Below are positions 1 through 5,108 of a DNA stretch of 6,674 bases, piece after piece (within the stretch, counting starts at the first letter, position 1; the number at the start of each line of letters is the position of its first letter). The DNA comes from an uncultured Muribaculaceae bacterium (GTDB lineage: Bacteria; Bacteroidota; Bacteroidia; Bacteroidales; Muribaculaceae): contig CAMWXQ010000061.1 of NCBI GenBank assembly GCA_947178235.1, positions 1-6,674 of the forward strand, written 5' to 3'. Position numbers and translations under genes: made by a program. The notes beneath the pieces were generated by a model. It saw only the letters and a program-made list of their open reading frames with translations, made no database searches and had not been told where the DNA came from.

Positions 1-743
1 ACCAGGGGGCTTGGAAGCTCGAAACCGAGCGCGGGGTGGTGATGGACGGCGACAAGGCCGAACATCTGCTCGAAGCGATACCGGTGATGGGTTCGTACTG
101 CGACATCATCGGCGTCCGCTCCTTTGCCGGCCTCAAAGACAAGGCCGAGGACTATGAGGAGAGGGTCATCAACCAGTTCATCCGCTACTCGGGGCGTCCC
201 GTGTTCTCGATGGAGGCCGCCACGCGCCACCCGCTCCAAAGCTTCGCCGACCTCATCACAATCGAGGAGTTCAAGACCAAGCCGCGCCCCAAGGTCGTGA
301 TGACATGGGCCCCGCATCCCCGCGCGCTGCCCCAGGCCGTGCCCAATTCCTTTGCCGAGTGGATGAATGCAACCGACTACGAGTTCGTGATAACCCATCC
401 CGAAGGATACGAGCTCGCGCCCGAATTTGTGGGCAATGCACGCGTCGAGTATGATCAGCGCAAGGCCCTCGAAGGCGCCGACTTCGTCTATGCCAAGAAT
501 TGGAGCGCGTATGCAGATCCCAATTATGGCAAAGTCCTCTCGACCGACCGCGACTGGACCGTCGACGCCGCCAAGATGGCCCTCACCGACAATGCCCGCT
601 TCATGCACTGCCTCCCCGTGCGCCGCAATATGATTGTGACCGACGACGTCATCGAGAGCCCCGCCTCGATAGTCATCCCCGAGGCCGCCAACCGCGAGAT
701 CTCGGCCCAGGTCGTCATCAAACGCCTCCTCGAAAGCTTATGA
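1..743 (+). CDS. argF': N-succinyl/N-acetylornithine carbamoyltransferase, 5'-truncated by the window edge
   Basis: It transfers the carbamoyl group of carbamoyl phosphate to an N-acylated ornithine, giving N-acylcitrulline, in the cytoplasmic arginine pathway of Bacteroidota. The reading frame is already open at base 3 (first residues QGAWKLETERG), so the true start and the carbamoyl-phosphate motif (S-x-R-T-R type) lie upstream. About 246 residues are present of a usual ~318. Visible family landmarks are HPLQSFADL, the THPEGYEL segment and HCLPVRRN near the C-terminus, the last being the transcarbamylase HCLP motif in its acylornithine form. From memory the protein is very close to the Bacteroides fragilis succinylornithine enzyme. 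The position equivalent to its Pro90 is Ala here (codon 57-59), which bears on substrate choice. An internal GTG at 36 is not the start because homology continues upstream of it. The stop overlaps the argB start by 4 nt. Confidence 0.95.
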   Translation, partial: QGAWKLETERGVVMDGDKAEHLLEAIPVMGSYCDIIGVRSFAGLKDKAEDYEERVINQFIRYSGRPVFSMEAATRHPLQSFADLITIEEFKTKPRPKVVMTWAPHPRALPQAVPNSFAEWMNATDYEFVITHPEGYELAPEFVGNARVEYDQRKALEGADFVYAKNWSAYADPNYGKVLSTDRDWTVDAAKMALTDNARFMHCLPVRRNMIVTDDVIESPASIVIPEAANREISAQVVIKRLLESL

Positions 744-1522
744 AAGAGACCCTCACGGTTGTGAAGATCGGCGGCAACGTCGTCGACGACCCCGCGGCCC
801 TCGACGCATTCGTCGGTGAATTCAGCCGCCTGCGCGGGCCCAAGATTCTGGTGCACGGCGGTGGCAAGGAGGCTACGCGGCTGAGCAAGCGGCTCGAAAT
901 CCCCACCGTCATGATCGAAGGGAGGCGCGTCACATCGCGCGAGACCCTCGATGTGGTCACGATGGTCTATGCAGGGCTTGTGAACAAACGCATCGTCTCG
1001 AAGCTCCAAGCCGCAGGGTGTGACGCCCTCGGGCTGAGCGGCGCCGACGGCGGGGCCGTGCGTGCAACCATGCGCCCGAAGGAGCCGAGGGACTACGGAT
1101 TTGTCGGGGACATACGCCCCGAGGGTGTCAACACTGACCTCATCGAGCGCCTCATCGACGGAGGGATCGTGCCCGTGTTCTGCGCCATCATGCATGACGG
1201 CGAGGGGACACTGCTCAACTGCAATGCCGACTCGGTGGCCTCGGCCATCGCCCTCGGCATGGCCCGCGTGCGCCCCGTCCGACTGGTCTACTGCTTCGAA
1301 CAGCCCGGGGTGATGGCTGACATCGAACGCCCCGACTCGGTAATCGCCGAGATCACCCCCACTTCGTATGCCACCCTAAAAGAGAACGGGACGGTGAGCG
1401 GCGGGATGATTCCGAAAATCGAAAATGCCCTCGCCGCCGTTGCCTCGGGGGTCGAGAGCGTATCGATACGCATGGCCTCGGCCCTCAACGACCCCGACGC
1501 GGGCACGACCATTCGCCCATGA
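740..1522 (+). CDS. argB: N-acylglutamate kinase (acetylglutamate kinase family)
   Basis: It phosphorylates the gamma-carboxylate of N-acetyl- (or N-succinyl-) glutamate with ATP, the second step of arginine synthesis. The 260-residue product has the amino-acid-kinase fold motifs in order: VKIGGN (8-13, phosphate binding), HGGGKE (39-44, acyl-glutamate and phosphate loop), GRRVT (61-65, substrate binding), NCNADS (160-165) and SGGMIPK (220-226, nucleotide binding). I chose the ATG at 740 because the kinase fold begins there and it overlaps the argF' stop as ATGA. The frame stays open upstream to about 500, but that stretch only shadows argF'. The length matches the short, dimeric, arginine-insensitive kinases such as that of E. 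coli. The extra N-terminal helix of the hexameric arginine-inhibited form is absent. The kinase call is secure; whether the acyl group is acetyl or succinyl is inferred from argF'. Confidence 0.95.
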   Translation: MKETLTVVKIGGNVVDDPAALDAFVGEFSRLRGPKILVHGGGKEATRLSKRLEIPTVMIEGRRVTSRETLDVVTMVYAGLVNKRIVSKLQAAGCDALGLSGADGGAVRATMRPKEPRDYGFVGDIRPEGVNTDLIERLIDGGIVPVFCAIMHDGEGTLLNCNADSVASAIALGMARVRPVRLVYCFEQPGVMADIERPDSVIAEITPTSYATLKENGTVSGGMIPKIENALAAVASGVESVSIRMASALNDPDAGTTIRP

Positions 1523-2595
1523 GAGCGCGTGAGGCCATAGAGCTGCTCGCGAGGCTCATCGCCGTCCCATCCCCCTCGCGCGAGGAGGCGGGGACGGCCG
1601 ACATAATATATGAATGGCTCGCCGAGCGCGGAGCGTCGCCCCGCCGCACGGCCAACAATGTGTGGGCCGTCGCCCCCGGGTTCGACCCGGGCAGGATGAC
1701 CCTGCTCCTCAACTCGCACCACGACACGGTCCGCCCCGTGGCCTCGTGGACGCGCGACCCTCATACTCCCGCCATTGAGGACGGACGCCTCTATGGGCTC
1801 GGGAGCAACGACGCAGGGGCCTCGGCGGTCTCGCTCCTCGCCACCTTCATGGAGCTGAGGGAGAAGCCGCTCGCCTTCAACCTCGTCGTGGCCATCACCG
1901 CCGAGGAGGAGGTAGGAGGCGAAGGGGGGATGCGCCGTTTTGTCCCCGAGCTCGAAGCGCTCGGCAGCGCGGCCCTCTGTGCAATCGTGGGCGAGCCTAC
2001 GGGGATGCAACCTGCCGTGGCCGAGAGAGGACTTGTCGTGCTCGACGCCGTGACCCGCGGGGTCAGCGGACACGCCGCCCGCCACGAGGGGATCAATGCC
2101 ATCGGTCGCGCTATCCGCGACATCGAGTCGCTGACCTCGGCCCACTTTCCCGGTGTCTCACCGACGCTCGGGCCTGTCTCCATCAATATCACGGGCATAC
2201 AGGCGGGGATTGTCCACAACGTCATTCCCGACCGTTGCACTTGGATGGTGGATGTGCGCACGACCGACATCCTCTCGAACGAGGCCACCGTCGAGCTGCT
2301 GCGTTCAACCCTCAGCCCCGATACCACCATAACCCCGCGCTCGACCCGCATACGGGCCTCTGTAATCCAGCCGACGCACCCGCTCGTCGAGGCCGCCGTC
2401 GGGATAGGCGGGAAACCATTTGTCTCGCCGACCACGAGCGACATGTCGCTCATGCCCTTCCCCTCGCTCAAAATCGGCCCGGGCGACTCGGCCCGCTCTC
2501 ACCGAGCCGACGAGTATATACTCCTCTCCGAAATCGAAGAGGCAATCCCACAGTACATCAACCTCATAACCTCCCTCAACCGAATCTTGAAATGA
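1519..2595 (+). CDS. argE: M20-family N-acylcitrulline (acylornithine) deacylase
   Basis: This is a di-zinc M20 amidohydrolase of the ArgE/DapE/CPG2 group, 358 residues. The expected metal and catalytic residues are all visible: H67 and D69 in SHHDTV, bridging D98 in GSNDAG, E130 (general base) and E131 (ligand) in ITAEEEVGG, E159 in VGEPTG, and H328 in RSHRADEY. The dimerisation domain inserts at about 175-280 (GVSGHAARHEG, then GIQAGIVHNVIPD). Because the operon has an acylornithine carbamoyltransferase, the substrate is more likely N-succinyl- or N-acetylcitrulline than acetylornithine; this is inference from context. The ATG at 1519 overlaps the argB stop as ATGA. The stop (2593-2595) overlaps the next ATG in the same way. 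No Shine-Dalgarno sequence precedes the start, so translation is probably coupled to argB. Confidence 0.92.
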   Translation: MRAREAIELLARLIAVPSPSREEAGTADIIYEWLAERGASPRRTANNVWAVAPGFDPGRMTLLLNSHHDTVRPVASWTRDPHTPAIEDGRLYGLGSNDAGASAVSLLATFMELREKPLAFNLVVAITAEEEVGGEGGMRRFVPELEALGSAALCAIVGEPTGMQPAVAERGLVVLDAVTRGVSGHAARHEGINAIGRAIRDIESLTSAHFPGVSPTLGPVSINITGIQAGIVHNVIPDRCTWMVDVRTTDILSNEATVELLRSTLSPDTTITPRSTRIRASVIQPTHPLVEAAVGIGGKPFVSPTTSDMSLMPFPSLKIGPGDSARSHRADEYILLSEIEEAIPQYINLITSLNRILK

Positions 2596-2621
2596 AACTT
2601 TGGAGCAAGGGCTTTGAGCCC
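2591..2621 (+). repeat. 31-bp direct repeat, upstream copy (argH 5' end in front of the acyltransferase)
   Basis: The sequence is identical over 31 bases to 3647-3677, at an offset of 1056 bp. It holds one A, the start codon and the codons for MKLWSKGFEP. Matching decays but continues to 2630 (6 of the next 9 bases agree, giving a shared Lys codon 12). The same synonymous codons are used throughout, so this is copied DNA rather than protein-level convergence. This copy keeps an ATGA overlap with the argE stop. Confidence 0.97.
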
Positions 2622-3626
2622 CAAAAGTTGGATTATGTGGATTTTTTGCGTGGATTCGCAATATTCACCATTGTCCTGATGCACTTTGTCCAGGGTTACG
2701 AAATTCCAGGCTGGTTGATGACGGCTTCGTCATTCGGAGGTGCCGGAGTACACATTTTTTTCCTTTGTTCGGGTTTCGGGTTGTATCTTTCGCATCTACG
2801 CAGACCTCTCGGGTACAAGTCTTTTCTTCAACGCAGATTCGGGAAGATTTACTTTCCGATGGCGGTTATATGCCTTATCATAGCATCGTATATGGCCCTC
2901 CGTGGACGAGATGTTCTGATGCCTCTGTTGAGCAATCTCTTCCTTTATAAAATGTTTATTCCGGAACATGAAACGTATTTCGGAGGTCAAATGTGGTTTG
3001 TATCCACGATAATTCAATTCTATTTTGCGTGGCCTTTGTTGGTCCGGCTGGTCCAGTGGAAGTATGGGGTCTATGCGGCCGTGGCCATAAGCTTGGGTTG
3101 GGCTACGTTCACAAATGTGATGGGGTTGTCCGAGGAGCGTGTATGGAACAGCTTCTTTCTTCAATATCTTTGGGAATTCTGTTTGGGAATGAAGATCGCC
3201 GAAGTATATGTCCGCAATAATTCGCATTTGGAATTGCCTAAGGTGAGAATACTACTACCGGTATGCATCGTGGCGATGATATTTACGGGGACTATGGGAT
3301 GGTTAGGTGACCCATGGAAACAATATAACGATTTTTTCTCACTTGCAGCATATCTCTCTCTGGCATTGATCATATTCAGTTTTGAAATCTCATGGTTAAA
3401 TGGGATTATGATGTATACCAACAGGTTTTCTTATGAATGGTATCTGTCCCATCTCCTGGTTTTCGATGTCGTCACACAGGTGTTGGGCTATTTCTTCGGT
3501 GAGCTCGATATGATTGTCGAGATTGTGATATGTTTGGTTCTTTCTTATACTTTCGCGATATTTTTCCAATGGTTTATAAACCGACGTTTCGGCTTCCGCC
3601 CGAGACCGCTCGAAGATAAATGTTGA
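2592..3626 (+). CDS. Acyltransferase-3 family integral membrane protein with an ArgH-derived N-terminus
   Basis: Members of this family (Pfam acyltransferase 3, PF01757) move acetyl or succinyl groups onto sugars, surface polysaccharides or antibiotics from the inner membrane. The 344-residue product has the family pattern: DFLRGFAIFTIVLMHF with R20 and the conserved His31, GGAGVHIFFLCSGFG (49-63), QRRFGKIYFP (80-89), MWFVSTIIQFYFAWPLL (134-150), FCLGM (196-200) and SYEWYLSHLLV (280-290). About ten hydrophobic segments are visible. The first ten residues, MKLWSKGFEP, are identical to the ArgH N-terminus and are not typical of the family; the acyltransferase part proper begins around KLDYVDFLRG. 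The frame is open upstream of 2592, but only as a shadow of argE; the ATG overlaps the argE stop. The acceptor cannot be told from the sequence, and a role in arginine synthesis is not implied. Base composition differs strongly from its neighbours, suggesting transfer. Confidence 0.9.
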   Translation: MKLWSKGFEPQKLDYVDFLRGFAIFTIVLMHFVQGYEIPGWLMTASSFGGAGVHIFFLCSGFGLYLSHLRRPLGYKSFLQRRFGKIYFPMAVICLIIASYMALRGRDVLMPLLSNLFLYKMFIPEHETYFGGQMWFVSTIIQFYFAWPLLVRLVQWKYGVYAAVAISLGWATFTNVMGLSEERVWNSFFLQYLWEFCLGMKIAEVYVRNNSHLELPKVRILLPVCIVAMIFTGTMGWLGDPWKQYNDFFSLAAYLSLALIIFSFEISWLNGIMMYTNRFSYEWYLSHLLVFDVVTQVLGYFFGELDMIVEIVICLVLSYTFAIFFQWFINRRFGFRPRPLEDKC

Positions 3627-3646
3627 TTATTAACTCTCTGATACAG

Positions 3647-3677
3647 AATGAAACTTTGGAGCAAGGGCTTTGAGCCC
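3647..3677 (+). repeat. 31-bp direct repeat, downstream copy (native argH 5' end)
   Basis: This is the second perfect copy of 2591-2621. It lies in its natural context, since the following codons (DKMIEEFTVG) continue the normal ArgH sequence. The 21 nt between the acyltransferase stop and the argH ATG (3627-3647) are AT-rich. They contain no Shine-Dalgarno sequence, no TAnnTTTG promoter and no hairpin I could see. Confidence 0.97.
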
Positions 3678-4961
3678 GACAAGATGATAGAAGAGTTCAC
3701 CGTCGGGGCCGACCGTGAGCTCGACCTGCGCCTGGCCCGCTACGATGTCCAGGGCTCGATGGCCCACATACGGATGCTCGAATCGATCGGCCTCCTCACC
3801 CGCGAGGAGCTCGATGTGCTGCTCGAGGGGCTCTCGGAGATAGCCGAGACCATCGAGCGCGGAGAGTTCACCATCGAGGAGGGTGTCGAGGATGTTCACT
3901 CGCAGGTCGAATTCATGCTGACCGCCAAACTCGGAGAGGTGGGCAAGAAGATACACTCGGGACGCTCGCGCAACGACCAGGTGCTCGTCGATCTCAAACT
4001 CTTCATGCGCGACGAGTTGCGCAAGGTGGCCGAAGCCACGGCGCGCCTCTTTGACACCCTCATCGCGTTGAGCGACAAGCATAAGGATGTACTGATGCCG
4101 GGCTACACCCATTTGCAGGTGGCGATGCCGTCGTCGTTCGGCCTGTGGTTCGGGGCATACGCCGAGTCGCTCGCCGACGATATGCAGATGCTCGTGGCAG
4201 CATATAATATCGCCAATCAGAATCCCCTCGGGTCTGCCGCCGGATACGGCTCATCCTTCCCGCTCGACCGCACGATGACCACACGGCTGCTCGGGTTCAA
4301 GGATCTGCACTACAATGTCGTTGCGGCACAGATGTCGCGCGGCAAGACCGAGCGCGCCGCCTCGATGGCCATTGCGTCGATAGCCTCGACCCTTGGCCGT
4401 CTCGCCATGGACGTGTGCATGTGGATGTGTCAGAACTTCGGCTTCGTGTCGTTCCCAGACGAGCTCACCACGGGCTCGTCCATTATGCCCCACAAGAAGA
4501 ATCCCGACGTGTTCGAGATAATGCGCGGAAAGTGTAACCGCCTGCAAGCCGTCCCCAACGAGATAGCCCTGCTCACGGCCAATCTTCCGCTCGGATACAA
4601 CCGCGACCTCCAACTGCTCAAAGACATCATCTTCCCCGCCACGACAGAGATGATTGAGTGTCTCGATATGGCCGAGTACATGCTCCGTCAGATGCGCGTC
4701 CGCGGGGACATCATCGACGACCCACGCTACGACTACCTCTTCACGGTCGAGGAGGTCAATCGCCTCGTGCTCTCCGGCGTTCCGTTCCGCGAGGCGTACC
4801 GCACCGTGGGCCGAGAGGTACAGGAAGGCACCTACCGCCCTGTCCGCGAAGTACACCACACCCACGAAGGGAGCATCGGCAACCTCTGCAACCCCGAAAT
4901 CTCCCGCAAATTCCACGCCACCCTCTCGCAGATGGGAATAAAACCCGAAGAGACGAAATAA
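3648..4961 (+). CDS. argH: Argininosuccinate lyase
   Basis: It catalyses the last step of arginine synthesis, splitting argininosuccinate into arginine and fumarate; the family is a homotetramer of the fumarase/aspartase superfamily. The product has 437 residues, close to the usual ~450-460. Conserved regions appear in order: EDVHSQVE (81-88), GKKIHSGRSRNDQV (99-112), PGYTHLQVAMPSS (151-163, with H155 the catalytic His), NPLGSAAGYGSSF (192-204) and the signature GSSIMPHKKNP (276-286), whose Ser277/278 lie on the catalytic loop. It looks intact. The ATG at 3648 is set by the conserved MKLWSKGFEP start. It should once have overlapped the argE stop, but now lies 21 nt after the acyltransferase stop, so its translation may depend on re-initiation after that gene or on independent entry. 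It is probably the last gene of the operon. Confidence 0.96.
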   Translation: MKLWSKGFEPDKMIEEFTVGADRELDLRLARYDVQGSMAHIRMLESIGLLTREELDVLLEGLSEIAETIERGEFTIEEGVEDVHSQVEFMLTAKLGEVGKKIHSGRSRNDQVLVDLKLFMRDELRKVAEATARLFDTLIALSDKHKDVLMPGYTHLQVAMPSSFGLWFGAYAESLADDMQMLVAAYNIANQNPLGSAAGYGSSFPLDRTMTTRLLGFKDLHYNVVAAQMSRGKTERAASMAIASIASTLGRLAMDVCMWMCQNFGFVSFPDELTTGSSIMPHKKNPDVFEIMRGKCNRLQAVPNEIALLTANLPLGYNRDLQLLKDIIFPATTEMIECLDMAEYMLRQMRVRGDIIDDPRYDYLFTVEEVNRLVLSGVPFREAYRTVGREVQEGTYRPVREVHHTHEGSIGNLCNPEISRKFHATLSQMGIKPEETK

Positions 4962-4984
4962 ATAAGACGGAATCAATCAACATC

Positions 4985-5030
4985 TTTTTGCCGAATTATA
5001 CGCCCATGCTGACGTATAATTCGGCAAAAA
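4985..5030 (+). terminator. Perfect 18-bp inverted repeat after argH, possible terminator or 3'-end hairpin
   Basis: The left arm 4985-5002 and right arm 5013-5030 are exact reverse complements with a 10-nt loop (5003-5012). It begins 24 nt after the argH stop, where the arginine operon should end. It is not a textbook intrinsic terminator: the T-run is at the 5' edge of the left arm and the A-run at the 3' edge of the right arm, so no U-tract follows the hairpin on either strand. It could still end or protect the argH transcript, or be a protein-binding site just upstream of the next promoter. The structure is certain; the function is not. Confidence 0.5.
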
Positions 5031-5034
5031 TCAT

Positions 5035-5042
5035 TATCTTTG
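5035..5042 (+). promoter_or_regulatory. Bacteroidota-type promoter, -7 element TATCTTTG
   Basis: TATCTTTG fits the TAnnTTTG -7 consensus of the primary sigma factor in Bacteroidota. It lies four bases beyond the inverted repeat and 67 nt ahead of the TTG start of the next gene. A -33 TTTG box at the usual 17-23 nt spacing is poor; the region falls in the hairpin loop and start of its right arm (TGCTGACG). Transcription would begin around 5048-5052, leaving a leader of about 60 nt in which I see no riboswitch or strong hairpin. Confidence 0.65.
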
Positions 5043-5108
5043 TGCACGTCAAGATCGTAGACCGCACAGATAGGTCGAAATCACCTTAATTTCTAACCCG
5101 AAAATACT

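Larger units (their letters stand above)
2591..3646 (+). other. Inferred 1056-bp insertion carrying an acyltransferase gene between argE and argH
   Basis: The segment comprises one copy of the 31-bp repeat plus the unique acyltransferase DNA. Removing it would join argE directly to argH with an ATGA overlap, matching the two upstream junctions of the operon. Hand counts of 60-base stretches give 43% GC (2641-2700) and 32% (3361-3420) inside, against 60% (2401-2460, argE) and 67% (3721-3780, argH) outside. No transposase, integrase or terminal inverted repeats were found within it, so the mechanism is unknown. A single crossover with DNA that carried the argH 5' end would give exactly this copy-insert-copy layout. 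The boundaries come from the repeat; calling it an insertion is inference. Confidence 0.75.

Noticed and set aside
500..739. In-frame upstream extension of argB
   Set aside because: It lies entirely inside argF' in another frame and translates to Arg/Pro-rich sequence with no kinase similarity. The argB ATG at 740 fits family length and the ATGA junction.
1288..2145. 285-codon open frame on the minus strand across argB and argE
   Set aside because: It overlaps two clear enzymes with intact catalytic residues. Long antisense frames are expected in GC-rich coding DNA, and its translation is low-complexity Arg/Gly-rich.
2235..2591. In-frame upstream extension of the acyltransferase
   Set aside because: It shadows the argE 3' end, has no hydrophobic segments and is His/Pro/Arg-rich. 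The argH-derived ATG at 2592 is the better start.
3165..3172. TATCTTTG inside the acyltransferase, a perfect TAnnTTTG match
   Set aside because: It encodes Tyr-Leu-Trp within a conserved membrane region, no gene start follows within a plausible distance, and chance matches to this short motif are common in AT-rich DNA.
2591..3677. Insertion sequence or integron cassette as the source of the argE-argH insert
   Set aside because: The segment encodes no transposase or integrase, its ends (after 2621 and before 3647) show no inverted repeats, and no attC-like structure was seen. Only the direct repeat is supported.
5055..5085. Possible small hairpin (GACC...GGTC) in the leader of the channel-like gene
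   Set aside because: The stem is only about 4 bp with a 9-nt loop, too weak to call a riboswitch or attenuator.
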